The notes beneath the pieces were generated by a model, which was given only the letters and a program-made list of their open reading frames with translations, was not told the origin of the DNA and made no database searches. A DNA stretch of 39,981 nt, from positions 1 through 39,981 of the forward strand of contig DWYZ01000072.1 in assembly GCA_019118425.1 (NCBI GenBank). The letters are read 5' to 3'. Within the stretch, counting starts at the first letter, position 1. Every line of letters starts with the position of its first letter. The position numbers and the translations under genes are program-made. This stretch comes from Candidatus Blautia faecavium. GTDB taxonomy: Bacteria > Bacillota > Clostridia > Lachnospirales > Lachnospiraceae. Below, piece after piece: positions 27,187-37,096 of this stretch.

Positions 27187-30100
27187 ATGAAGAGAAAAAA
27201 GAAAATGTTAAAAAGTCTGGGAGCAGGTATGCTTGCGGCATTGTTTCTGGTACAGGCAGTTTTTGGAATTTTGCCGCCCATTGAGGCCAGAGCGGCCATT
27301 TCAGCCATTGAAGAGTGGGATGAAAATCACATTATGGATTATAAATACCGCTTCAATGTAAAATTTCAAAAAGGCGTTACCACAGTGGAGCCCTTTGGCT
27401 GTGACAACCAGGATGTGGAGGCACTGACGAATCATGGAAGGAATACTCTCCGGGTATATACGAAGAGGATGACCGGGGATTATGTGCCGGGAAGCGCGGG
27501 GGTACGGTATAATAATGTAGGAAAAGACGGTGAAGGGAATATCGTAGACCTTAAGCTGAGCGTAATGGGAGTCACAGGAGCAGAACCACGGTACGATATG
27601 TTTACCCCATATTACAAATTCCATCTGTGGAAAGATCCTCAGGAAGATACGGGAGATGGCTATGACTGGGAAAATGGAATGGGGCAGCCTGTGGTGGGCT
27701 TTGGAAAAGAGGCGATTGCCATTGCTACCTATTGCATCGGCTCTGTAAAGGTGCGCTACCAGTTTTATAAGCATGGCACGGACGAGCCTCTTTCCATCAG
27801 CGGCCACGGCACTGCCAGGGACCTGGACGCGGGCCAGGGGATATCCATACCGGAGGACAGCAATCTGGAAAATGTATATATCCTGAAGGGAAACCGTTTT
27901 TTGGAGGTAGACGGCACCTATGTACAGGCCGGGGACGGTTCTTTGGAGACTTCAGATAAGTCAGGCTGGGTAAATATGCTCTACGATACAGACACCATCC
28001 ATTTTAACTTCCATCACCAGAGCCGACTGGACCGGTGGGATAAGGAACGGGAAGACGGAATCGCTAAAAGAGGATCCGAAGAAAACTGGGCGAGGCTTCT
28101 GCGCAATACATATGTAGATGAGGATGGGAACAGTTATTGTGGGAATTACTATGGCGGAAAGATCGTAAGAGGACATGCTTATTTTGATTTTACCTCCTAC
28201 TGCTTTGGCGGGATCGCCATGGAAAAGGAACCGGAAAAAAGGGTAGGAGCTTCCGGCTGTGCCTGGGAGGACGGTATTGTTACAAGCAAGGAAAACGCTT
28301 TTCCTATCTATGAATTTGAAGAATTTCAATATATGATCCAGGCAGAGGTTACCCCTAATCATTTAAGCTCCTTTGTAGTGCAGGATACACTGAAAGATTG
28401 TCTGGCTATCGATGGAACCTCTAAAGTGATCATAAAAAATGACCTGGGGGAAGAGGTGACCGGTCAGTTCCATATCACCATTGACGGGCAGACAGTCACC
28501 TGTGCGGCAAAAGAAGAATTTTTAAAGGAAGAAAGTTTTACGGACAATCAGGTATATACCTTTTATCTTAGGGTGCATCGTAAAGAGGGAGCCGATGTGT
28601 CGGACTTCCTGGATCCTGACGGCTATACCTTCCGGATTCCCAATTCTGCGGATCTGACCTACGTCCGGGCAAATGGAAAGGGAGGAACCATGACCACGGA
28701 TACCGTCTGGGTGACAGGAAAGATCATTCCGGATCTGATAGTGGAAAAGAAGGCCTCCAAATATGAGTGGAATGTAGGGGACCAGGTGGACTATACGGTT
28801 AAGGTCACGCAGAAAAAGCCAAACGCGTGGGCAGTAAATACAGTGGTGGAGGACTTGTCTCTTCCTTCCTGCCTGTCCTTGATGGACGGACAGTATTTTG
28901 TAGAAAGTACACCGGGAGTTGAGCATTGTGTGATAGCGAAAGAAGGGGAAAACGGCTGGCGTGTAACCTGTCCTCTCCTTCAGTATGATGAAAGCATCCA
29001 GATAACCTTCCGCTGTATAGCCGAGGCAGAAGGAAACGGGCAGGAATGGATCAATACAGCTGCGGCAAGAGCGGAAAACTATATGGACGAGCGTACCGGA
29101 GCGCCTAAAGAGGCAAAGGATATGGCGGAGGTATGGCCCAATACCCCGGATCTGCAGATTGATAAGACTGCGGATAAATATGAATGGAGAGTTGGAGATC
29201 AGGTCAGTTACCGGGTTGTAGTTACCAACACGGCTCCGGGCACGATCGCCAGAGAGGTTTATATATCAGATATCGGACTCCCGGAGGGGCTGGTGCTTTC
29301 CGGAGGAACTGCCTCAGTAGAAGTATTAAACGCGCCTGTTCAGGTGGATTATCCCATTCCGGACAGGAAAACAGGGCAGGCGGCAGAAGTACGGCAGGTG
29401 GCCACCGCGCTGGATGCGGATGAGAGAGGATGGAACTTTTACTGTTCCTATCTGCCGTATAGCCATCCTGTTACGATCCTGTTTCACTGCACGGCCACAG
29501 AGACCTGCAATGGGCGGGAAAATATAAACGCAGCCACTGTCCAGGCGGAAAACGCGGCAGAAAAATCAGACGATGCAAAAGCGTATGTAAATACAGGCGC
29601 TTTTTGGATAGAAAAGACTGCAGATCATTATGAATGGCAGGTAGGAGAAGCAGTGGAGTATCAGGTAGTGGTGACAAACCAGTTCCCGGGAACCATTGCA
29701 AGAAATGTGACGATCTGGGACACCTCCATGCCTGCAGGACTAGCTTTGACTTCGCCGGAGGGAGTGTCTATTGAAGGGATTCCGGAGACGATAGCGGATC
29801 CTGTGGAAGGCACGAAAGATCCGGAAAGTCAGTTAAATCCCGAGCTGTATCAGGAAACTGCCGCCAAACAGGTGGCCTGGGAATTTCTTCCTGAGGGAAA
29901 TGGATGGCGTTTGAATCTTTCTGATCTTCCGGCAGGCACTCCGGTAACCATTCGTTTTTCCTGTACAGCGACAGAAGCTGTAAATGGAATGGAAAGCATC
30001 AACGCGGCCTCTGTCCAGGCAGAAAATGCCCCGGAGGAAACAGACGACGCAGAAGTATACGTAAATACAGCGGTTCTTTCTATTGAGAAGAATGTAAGAA

Positions 30101-32823
30101 ATCCTTATCTGGAACTGGGAGACGGAAGAAACGCAAATGAATTCCGGGTAGGGGAGAAGGTGGAGTATGAGGTTATTGTAAATAATCTGCAAAAAGGTTC
30201 CATTGCCAGAAATCTGGTGGTGAGCGATGTGTCCCTTCCGGAAGGCCTTGCGCTGGATCAGGACGAGGGCGCGCTTACCGTATCCGGAATCCCCCAGACA
30301 ATTTTAAACCCGGTGGCTGGAACGGATGACATGGGAAACCAGCTGGATCCGGAAAATTATAATCAGGTGGAGGAAAAGCCTGTGGAATATCAGCTGGTCC
30401 GTCAGGGAACCGGATGGGTGCTCCAGGTGTCAGACCTTCCCTATCAGACGCCGGTTTCTATCGTGTTTCGATGTACCGTGACAGAAGAGTTGAATGGCTG
30501 GGAAGTGATAAACACAGCGAAGGCCTGGGCTTCAAACGGAGCAGAAGTAAGGGGTACCTCTAAGATCTGGGTAAATACGCCTGTATTAAAAATGGAAAAG
30601 ACAGCGGATAAACCTACCTATAAGTATGGGGATATTGCCACTTATCGGATCCGGGTATGGCAGGAGCAGCCGGGCTGTGTGGCAAGAAATGTGACCATAA
30701 GCGATGTGATCGATACTCCTGGCGTCCGCCTTTTAAAGGATTCGATCGTTCTGCTGAATGAAAATGGAGATCTCGTTGAGGCGGGAGTAGAGGCAAATGA
30801 CGACAATACCTTCCGTGTACTCACCGGACGGCCATTGCTGAGCGAAGGAATGTACTCTGTTTATGACGGAGAAGGAGGAGGCGCCTTTGAACAGGTTCTC
30901 CAAAATCCGCTGGAGCTGACCAGTGAAAAAGAGATGATCGTAGAGTATCAGATGGCTGTCATTGACGAAAATCTTGCGGGACAGACCGTACATAATATAG
31001 CCGAAGTGACCAGCGAGGAAGGCTATCCTGCCCAGGATGAGGAGACGGTGGAAATCCACAGTCCGATCCTGGATATCGTAAAGGAATCCGACCAAAAAGA
31101 ATACCACGTGGGAGAAACCGGATACTATAAGCTTACAGTTCGCCAGCTGAGAGAAGATGTAACCGCGGAGAATGTGGTGATCGAAGACGCGCTGGATCAT
31201 CCTGGAGCAGTTCTTTTAACAGAGAGTATCCTGGTAAAGAAAAATACAGAAGTTTTAAAAGAGGCGGCAGTAGAAGCTTCTGCCAGCGGTTTTCGTATTG
31301 CTACCGGAACCAATCTGACGGATGGAGACAAGCTGGAAATTTTTTATAATGTTCTTTTTGAAAGTCCGCAGCTTGATCAAGTGTCAGTCGTAAACCGGGC
31401 TTGGGCCAAGGGGGACAATACACCGGAAGAAATCGCAGAAAATGAGGTATTTATAGGAGATATCCGTCCGGTATTTTCTATTGAAAAGAAATCTGACAAG
31501 GACGGATATCTTCCCGGCGAAACAGGAACCTATCAGGTAAAGGTGACCCAGACAGAGAAAGACGCGGTTGCAAGGAATGTGGTGCTGAGAGACATCCTGA
31601 AAAACGAAGGAGCTCAGATCATAAAGGATAGTGTGAAGCTATATGACGAAAATGGCGTAGAGTTAGATAAACCGGAAATAGAAGCTACAGAAAAGGGATA
31701 TACCATACATACAGGAATGGAGCTGGCGTATCAGCAGTTTCTCCTGGCAGAGTATCAGGTCAGGTTTTTGGAAGAGGCAGACGGAGGAAAACTTTTGAAT
31801 GTAGCTATGGTTACTGGGGATAACTTAAGGCCGCAGGAAGAAAAACCGTCAGATCCGGTGTCAGTGGGAGACGGCCTGACTGCATTAAAGACTTCCGACC
31901 CGCCTTCCGGGAGTATTGTAGCAGAAGGAGACCCTATTCTCTATTCCATTACAGTAAAGAATAACTCCAAGGAGGAGAGGAAAAATATTATGATCAAAGA
32001 TGCTCTGCCGGAGCATGTACAATTTGATTCTTTTGGAGAAGAAGAGGGCGAGCTCCTTACTTTGGATGAAAAAACCTATGCCGCCTTTTTTATAGACGAG
32101 CTTAAACCGGGAGAAGAGAGGACCGTCACATTTAAAGTCCTGCGCGCAGAGGCGCAAAGGGAGGACTGTATCGTAAATCTGGCTCAGGTGCGTTCGGCAA
32201 TAGCCTCGCGGGAGGATGTGACCGAAGAAACCTGGAAATCTCCGAGATTTTTTAATACAAATGCGACCGTGCATTATGCAGATACCATCTGGACGCGCAC
32301 AGAGCATGAGGTGGAAATTGGAGAGATGGAGCCTACAGGAACGCCTGCGCCTACAGGAACGCCTGCTCCTACAGAAACGCCTGCTCCTACAGAAACGCCT
32401 GCTCCTACAGAAACGCCTGCGCCTACGGAAACACCAGTTCCAACAAAGACGCCGGTTCCCACCCCTACAAAGGCGCCTACGGGAACGCCTGTGCCTCCTA
32501 CAGGAACGCCTGTGCCTACGAGAGTTCCCTCACCTTCGCCTACCTTACGTCCTACTGCCGCGGAATGTCCCAGGATCACCCCGGTTCCCACGAGGACGGC
32601 GACCGGCCTTTACGGAGGAAATACCAATTATCCGTCTTCCGGAAGCGGATTTTCTTCTTATGGCAGCAGTTATCAGGGAACTTCCTATGGAGGAGGAACG
32701 AAGACTGGTGAGGAAAGACCTTTTAAAGATATGGCAAAAATTGCAGGGGCAGGAGCCTTGCTCTTAGGTCTTGGGATTTTCGTTTACCGGAGAAATAAAA
32801 AGCAGGAGGAGAATAAAAAGTGA
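27187..32823 (+). CDS. Large cell-wall-anchored surface protein with about 8 DUF11-like Ig repeats, Pro/Thr stalk and C-terminal sorting signal
   Basis: Signal peptide (MKRKKKMLKSLGAGMLAALFLVQAVFGILPPIEARA), repeated 'xIxKxADxYEWxVGDxVxYxVxVTN' units, PTETPA stalk, and KTGEERP + AGAGALLLGLGIFVY + RRNKK tail. Confidence 0.88.
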   Translation: MKRKKKMLKSLGAGMLAALFLVQAVFGILPPIEARAAISAIEEWDENHIMDYKYRFNVKFQKGVTTVEPFGCDNQDVEALTNHGRNTLRVYTKRMTGDYVPGSAGVRYNNVGKDGEGNIVDLKLSVMGVTGAEPRYDMFTPYYKFHLWKDPQEDTGDGYDWENGMGQPVVGFGKEAIAIATYCIGSVKVRYQFYKHGTDEPLSISGHGTARDLDAGQGISIPEDSNLENVYILKGNRFLEVDGTYVQAGDGSLETSDKSGWVNMLYDTDTIHFNFHHQSRLDRWDKEREDGIAKRGSEENWARLLRNTYVDEDGNSYCGNYYGGKIVRGHAYFDFTSYCFGGIAMEKEPEKRVGASGCAWEDGIVTSKENAFPIYEFEEFQYMIQAEVTPNHLSSFVVQDTLKDCLAIDGTSKVIIKNDLGEEVTGQFHITIDGQTVTCAAKEEFLKEESFTDNQVYTFYLRVHRKEGADVSDFLDPDGYTFRIPNSADLTYVRANGKGGTMTTDTVWVTGKIIPDLIVEKKASKYEWNVGDQVDYTVKVTQKKPNAWAVNTVVEDLSLPSCLSLMDGQYFVESTPGVEHCVIAKEGENGWRVTCPLLQYDESIQITFRCIAEAEGNGQEWINTAAARAENYMDERTGAPKEAKDMAEVWPNTPDLQIDKTADKYEWRVGDQVSYRVVVTNTAPGTIAREVYISDIGLPEGLVLSGGTASVEVLNAPVQVDYPIPDRKTGQAAEVRQVATALDADERGWNFYCSYLPYSHPVTILFHCTATETCNGRENINAATVQAENAAEKSDDAKAYVNTGAFWIEKTADHYEWQVGEAVEYQVVVTNQFPGTIARNVTIWDTSMPAGLALTSPEGVSIEGIPETIADPVEGTKDPESQLNPELYQETAAKQVAWEFLPEGNGWRLNLSDLPAGTPVTIRFSCTATEAVNGMESINAASVQAENAPEETDDAEVYVNTAVLSIEKNVRNPYLELGDGRNANEFRVGEKVEYEVIVNNLQKGSIARNLVVSDVSLPEGLALDQDEGALTVSGIPQTILNPVAGTDDMGNQLDPENYNQVEEKPVEYQLVRQGTGWVLQVSDLPYQTPVSIVFRCTVTEELNGWEVINTAKAWASNGAEVRGTSKIWVNTPVLKMEKTADKPTYKYGDIATYRIRVWQEQPGCVARNVTISDVIDTPGVRLLKDSIVLLNENGDLVEAGVEANDDNTFRVLTGRPLLSEGMYSVYDGEGGGAFEQVLQNPLELTSEKEMIVEYQMAVIDENLAGQTVHNIAEVTSEEGYPAQDEETVEIHSPILDIVKESDQKEYHVGETGYYKLTVRQLREDVTAENVVIEDALDHPGAVLLTESILVKKNTEVLKEAAVEASASGFRIATGTNLTDGDKLEIFYNVLFESPQLDQVSVVNRAWAKGDNTPEEIAENEVFIGDIRPVFSIEKKSDKDGYLPGETGTYQVKVTQTEKDAVARNVVLRDILKNEGAQIIKDSVKLYDENGVELDKPEIEATEKGYTIHTGMELAYQQFLLAEYQVRFLEEADGGKLLNVAMVTGDNLRPQEEKPSDPVSVGDGLTALKTSDPPSGSIVAEGDPILYSITVKNNSKEERKNIMIKDALPEHVQFDSFGEEEGELLTLDEKTYAAFFIDELKPGEERTVTFKVLRAEAQREDCIVNLAQVRSAIASREDVTEETWKSPRFFNTNATVHYADTIWTRTEHEVEIGEMEPTGTPAPTGTPAPTETPAPTETPAPTETPAPTETPVPTKTPVPTPTKAPTGTPVPPTGTPVPTRVPSPSPTLRPTAAECPRITPVPTRTATGLYGGNTNYPSSGSGFSSYGSSYQGTSYGGGTKTGEERPFKDMAKIAGAGALLLGLGIFVYRRNKKQEENKK
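32332..32457 (+). repeat. 18-bp tandem repeat encoding PT(E/G)TPA stalk
   Basis: Units CCTACAG(G/A)AACGCCTGC(T/G) repeated about 5 times, followed by two diverged units. Confidence 0.9.
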
Positions 32824-33659
32824 AATGGCTCCGTTCCATTGGACTGGCAATGACAGGGGCGGCGGCAGGACTGCTCTTTTATTCCGGAAGCTTTTTTGTG
32901 AAAAGTTATCTGGAAAACCAGCAGGCCCGGGATAAGTATGAAGAAATCCAGGAAACATACACTGCTTTTGAGGAAGAGGAAAAGGATCCTGTTCCTCAAA
33001 AGAAAAAAACAGAACCTGTTTTATCCGTCCTGCCTGTGTCGCCGGCTCCGAAAAAGGAGATCGAGGAATCCTTTGGAATCCATTGGAAAGAACTTCGTCA
33101 GGTTAATCCACAGATTGCCGGTTGGGTACAGATTCCTGGCGGCGATATTTCCTATCCGGTGGTACAGGGGGAGGACAATAGTTTTTACCTTTCCCATTCT
33201 TTTGAAAGAAAAGAGGACCTTTTCGGAACCATCTTTCTGGATTGGCGGAATGGAAAGCGTTTCCAGGATTCCCACAGCTTTCTTTACGGCCATAATATGG
33301 AAGGAAATATGATGTTTGCTAACCTGAACCGATATGAAAGCCAGGAATACCTGGAACAATGCCCGGAGATTTATCTGTACACACCCTGGAAGAAATACCG
33401 CTATCTTATTTTTTCCGTGGAGCAGGCAGAAGAGGGCAGTACAAGCTTTTCTTACGGACAGAAGCTGAAAAGCACGGAGTTTAAGGACTTGCTGCAATAT
33501 ATGAAGAACCGCTCTTTTTATGACACAGGGGTGGAGCCGGAGGCGTTTGCTCCTATTCTGACCCTTGTGACCTGCAATTCCCGCCTGGACGAGAATATCC
33601 GGATGCTCGTCCATGGCACGCGGGTGGAAACGTGGAGCTGGAATGAAGAGGGAGAGTAG
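32820..33659 (+). CDS. Class B sortase
   Basis: WVQIPGGDISYPVVQGEDNSFYLSH, SFLYGHNM (His), LTLVTCN (Cys), RMLVHGTR (Arg); N-terminal TM. GTG start overlaps the upstream TGA (GTGA). Confidence 0.93.
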   Translation: MKWLRSIGLAMTGAAAGLLFYSGSFFVKSYLENQQARDKYEEIQETYTAFEEEEKDPVPQKKKTEPVLSVLPVSPAPKKEIEESFGIHWKELRQVNPQIAGWVQIPGGDISYPVVQGEDNSFYLSHSFERKEDLFGTIFLDWRNGKRFQDSHSFLYGHNMEGNMMFANLNRYESQEYLEQCPEIYLYTPWKKYRYLIFSVEQAEEGSTSFSYGQKLKSTEFKDLLQYMKNRSFYDTGVEPEAFAPILTLVTCNSRLDENIRMLVHGTRVETWSWNEEGE

Positions 33660-33684
33660 ATGCGCGTCCCTTTGGCTGTACAAA

Positions 33685-33825
33685 GCGTTTCAGAAGATAA
33701 ACGGCTACAGCATTATCCTAAAAAATATAGGAAACAGCCGGCAAAAAGAGGCGAAATGTCAGGAAGAGCTTTTGCAGAAGGAAATTGACGGGCTGATCAT
33801 AAGAGATTCCTGCAGGAAGAGATAA
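33685..33825 (+). pseudogene. araR: Fragment of AraR-like (LacI-type effector domain) transcriptional repressor
   Basis: NGYSIILKNIGNSRQKEAKCQEELLQKEIDGLII resembles the start of the effector domain of GntR/LacI-hybrid AraR proteins; no HTH and no C-terminal remainder. Confidence 0.6.
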
Positions 33826-33835
33826 AAAATTTAAA

Positions 33836-34778
33836 GGAGGATTTACAGACGGAAGGAGACAAGGTAGAGACTCAGATCAAGTTTGGCTGGGAGATTAATG
33901 CCTATCCGGTGAATGAGATCGCAGAATATGTGCAGGATGTAAAAAAGGCGATATTGATGTTTTGGTGGAAGAATATTATAATAAGTATGAAATCCTTCTG
34001 GAAGGACGCGACCCGGAGGAGTTCAAACGTCATGTAGAAGTACAGGAAGGAATTGAGATTGGATTTGAAAGATTCCTGGAGGAAAAAAATTACCAGGCAA
34101 TTGTTGTTCATTTTGGTGATCTTGGCTCTTTGAAACAGCTCCCAGGTCTTGCCATCCAAAGGCTGATGGAGAAAGGATATGGTTTCGGAGGGGAAGGAGA
34201 CTGGAAAACAGCCGCTATGGTGCGTCTCATGAAAATCATGACTGCTAAAGTCAAGGACGCGAAAGGTACATCCTTTATGGAAGACTATACTTACAATCTT
34301 GTTCCTGGCAAGGAGGGAATCCTGCAGGCCCACATTCTTGAAGTGTGCCCCTCTGTCGTGGAAGGGAAAATTGCCATTAAGGTGTGCACTCTTTCCATGG
34401 GTGACAGAGAAGACCCCGCAAGGCTGGTATTTACTTCAAAGGAAGGCCCTGGGATCGCCGCCTCCCTCATAGATCTTGGTGACCGTTTCCGTCTGATTAT
34501 CAATGATGTAGAGTGAAAAAAGGTAGAAAAAACCATGCCCAAGCTGCTGGTAGGCACTGTGTTCAGGACCCCCCAAGCCGGATTTTGCCACAGGAGCGGA
34601 GGCATGGATCTTAACCGGAGGAGCCCATCATACGGCATTTTCTTATGATCTTAGCGCAGAGCAGATGGGAGACTGGGCAGCCGCTATGGGAATCGAAGCT
34701 GTCTGCATTGACAAAGATACAACGATCCGCAATTTCAAAAATGAACTGAGATGGAATGAAAGCGCGTTCAGGAAATAG
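33836..34778 (+). pseudogene. araA: L-arabinose isomerase pseudogene (5'-truncated, two frameshifts, one in-frame TGA)
   Basis: Pieces in three frames reconstruct AraA: TEGDKVETQIKFGWEINAYPVNEIAEYV..., YYNKYEILLEGRDPEEF...LGSLKQLPGLAIQRLMEKGYGFGGEGDWKTAAMVRLMKIMT...RFRLIINDVE(TGA)KKVEKTMPKL, ATGAEAWILTGGAHHTAFSYDL...TTIRNFKNELRWN. Confidence 0.9.
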
Positions 34779-34819
34779 GGCGGACGTAAATTACGATTGG
34801 ATTATTGGAGGATTTTACA

Positions 34820-36424
34820 ATGGGTGTTATGGAAGCAAAAGCAGCAATTCTGAACAACAAAACTGCATTGGGCATTGAATTCGGATCCACCAGGATCAAG
34901 GCGGTCCTGGTAGACGATAAGAATGAGCCGATTGCCTCTGGAAGCTATGATTGGGAAAATAAGTACGTGAACGGAATCTGGACTTATGACCTGGACGAAA
35001 TCTGGAAAGGCCTGCAGGGCAGTTATCAGGATATGGCCAATGATGTAAAAGAAAAATATGAGGTAGAGCTTACCAGTGTAGGCGCTTTAGGCATCAGCGC
35101 CATGATGCATGGCTATATGCCTTTTAATAAAGAAGGAGAGCTTCTCGTACCTTTCCGTACCTGGAGAAATAATATCACAGGGGAAGCTTCTGAAAAACTG
35201 ATGGAATTGTTTAATTACAACATTCCCCAGAGATGGAGCGTGGCTCACCTCTATCAGGCGATCCTGAACAAGGAAGAGCATGTAAAAGATATCGACTATA
35301 TCACCACCCTGGAAGCTTATGTTCACTGGAAACTGACAGGAAGAAGAGTAGAAGGCATCGGAGATGCGGCGGGGATGTTCCCCATCGATACAGAGACGAA
35401 GGACTATAATGAAACTATGGTCCAGAAGTTTGACGAGCTGGTGGCTCCTTATGGCTTCCCGTGGAAATTCAGGGATATCATGCCTAAGGTGCTGGTAGCT
35501 GGAGAGGATGCCGGATATCTGACGGAAGAAGGCGCGAAGCTTTTGGATGTTACCGGTAAGCTGAAAGCCGGCATTCCTATGTGTCCTCCGGAAGGAGACG
35601 CAGGAACCGGAATGGTAGCTACAAACAGCGTAAAGGTGCGCACAGGAAATGTATCTGCGGGAACTTCTGTTTTTGCCAATATTGTTTTGGAAAAAGAACT
35701 TTCCAGACCATATAAGGAGATCGACATGGTGACTACACCGGCGGGAGATCTGGTGGCTATGGCTCATTCCAATAACTGTACTTCTGATCTGAATGCCTGG
35801 GTAAATGTTTTTAAAGAGTTTGCAGAGTCCATGGGAATGGAAGTGGATATGAATAAATTGTTCAGCACTCTTTATAATAAAGCCATGGAAGGAGATGTGG
35901 ACGGCGGCGGACTGTTGTCCTACTGTTATTTCTCCGGAGAGCATATGACCGGGTTTGAGGAAGGACGTCCTTTGTTTGTGCGTTCACCGGAAAGTAAATT
36001 TACTCTTGCCAACTTTATGCGTACCAATCTTTATACCTGCCTGGGAGCTATGAGAGTAGGGTTAAACCTGTTATTCGAAAAAGAGGATGTAAAAGTTGAC
36101 CGGCTCTTAGGCCACGGCGGTTTGTTCAAGACAAAGGGCGTAGGCCAGCAGATCCTCGCAGACGCAGTAAACGCTCCGGTTTCCGTAATGGAAACTGCCG
36201 GAGAAGGCGGCGCATGGGGAATCGCTCTTCTGGCTTCTTACCTTGTAAACAAGGAAGAAGGAGAGACTCTGGATCATTTCCTGGATGAAAAGGTATTTGC
36301 AGGAAACGAAGGAAGCACCTTAAATCCGGATCCTAAAGGCGTGGAAGGCTTTAACGTATTTATGGAGCGGTATCAGAAAGGACTTGGAATCGAAAGAGCG
36401 GCGGTAGAGTCGGAAGTTTGGTAA
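34820..36424 (+). CDS. FGGY-family carbohydrate kinase, probable ribulokinase-type
   Basis: [80 protein letters not shown] 34820 after TTGGAGG; adjacent to araA remnant. Confidence 0.85.
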   Translation: MGVMEAKAAILNNKTALGIEFGSTRIKAVLVDDKNEPIASGSYDWENKYVNGIWTYDLDEIWKGLQGSYQDMANDVKEKYEVELTSVGALGISAMMHGYMPFNKEGELLVPFRTWRNNITGEASEKLMELFNYNIPQRWSVAHLYQAILNKEEHVKDIDYITTLEAYVHWKLTGRRVEGIGDAAGMFPIDTETKDYNETMVQKFDELVAPYGFPWKFRDIMPKVLVAGEDAGYLTEEGAKLLDVTGKLKAGIPMCPPEGDAGTGMVATNSVKVRTGNVSAGTSVFANIVLEKELSRPYKEIDMVTTPAGDLVAMAHSNNCTSDLNAWVNVFKEFAESMGMEVDMNKLFSTLYNKAMEGDVDGGGLLSYCYFSGEHMTGFEEGRPLFVRSPESKFTLANFMRTNLYTCLGAMRVGLNLLFEKEDVKVDRLLGHGGLFKTKGVGQQILADAVNAPVSVMETAGEGGAWGIALLASYLVNKEEGETLDHFLDEKVFAGNEGSTLNPDPKGVEGFNVFMERYQKGLGIERAAVESEVW

Positions 36425-36430
36425 AAATGT

Positions 36431-36486
36431 GAGGGGGAATCCGTTTAAAGCCGGAGGAGGCTTGAGGGGGTTCCCCTTTTGCTTTT
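36431..36486 (+). terminator. Intrinsic terminator after FGGY kinase
   Basis: AGGGGGAA...TTCCCCTT outer stem with inner AAGCC/GGCTT, followed by TTGCTTTTT. Confidence 0.7.
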
Positions 36487-36589
36487 TATATGCAGCTAAA
36501 AATAAAGAAGAGCATTGACTATATTGCTGCTAAATGATAGTGTTTAAACAATAAACTGTGTATGAAAATTTAAAAATGGAGGGGTGGAA

Positions 36590-37042
36590 ATGTTGCTCTA
36601 TCATGGAAGCAAAGAACAGGTGAGATTTCCTAAAATCAGAAAAGCTGTATTTAATAAAGATTTTTATTTTGGATTTTACTGTACTTTACAGGAAGAACAG
36701 GCGGTACGCCAGGCTGCGCGTTTTTATAATAAGTGGTATTTGAATATTTATGAATATACACCGAACCGAGATTTAAAATATCTGCGGTTCCATAAAATAA
36801 CAGACGAATGGCTGGATTTTGTAGCGTCCTGCCGTTTGGGAAATGGACATTCCTATGACATCGTAGAAGGTCCCAGGGCAGATGAGACAATTTTTAATTA
36901 TGTCCAGAACTTTGTAGATGGAAAAATATCCCGAAGTGCATTTTGGAAATTAGCAAAATATAATCATCCAACATACCAGATTAGTTTTCATACGATTTCT
37001 GCATTGGACACACTTGAATTTATAGAAAGCAGGGAAGGATAG
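36590..37042 (+). CDS. DUF3990-like protein (possible ADP-ribosyltransferase-fold)
   Basis: LLYHGSKEQVRFPKI...DFYFGFYCTLQEEQAVRQAARFYNK resembles DUF3990; RBS GGAGGGGTGG before ATG 36590. Confidence 0.7.
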   Translation: MLLYHGSKEQVRFPKIRKAVFNKDFYFGFYCTLQEEQAVRQAARFYNKWYLNIYEYTPNRDLKYLRFHKITDEWLDFVASCRLGNGHSYDIVEGPRADETIFNYVQNFVDGKISRSAFWKLAKYNHPTYQISFHTISALDTLEFIESREG

Positions 37043-37096
37043 ATAAAGGTGTACTCTCTTATACCTGCGGTCTAACAGAATATACAGGAGAAATGT

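Noticed and set aside
32332-32457. Short tandem repeats as a possible CRISPR array
   Set aside because: Contiguous 18-bp coding repeats with no spacers; no cas genes in the window.
32261-32767. 168-aa plus-strand ORF rich in Leu/Arg (RLRLQERLLLQKRL)
   Set aside because: Frame-shifted reading of the PTETPA tandem repeat within the surface protein gene.
34514-34516. In-frame TGA at a conserved Cys position of AraA as a possible selenocysteine codon
   Set aside because: Flanked by two independent frameshifts and a missing N-terminus; pseudogene decay explains it better, and no SECIS-like argument can be made.
35087-35944. 285-aa minus-strand ORF
   Set aside because: Fully antisense to the clearly coding FGGY kinase; composition typical of shadow ORFs.
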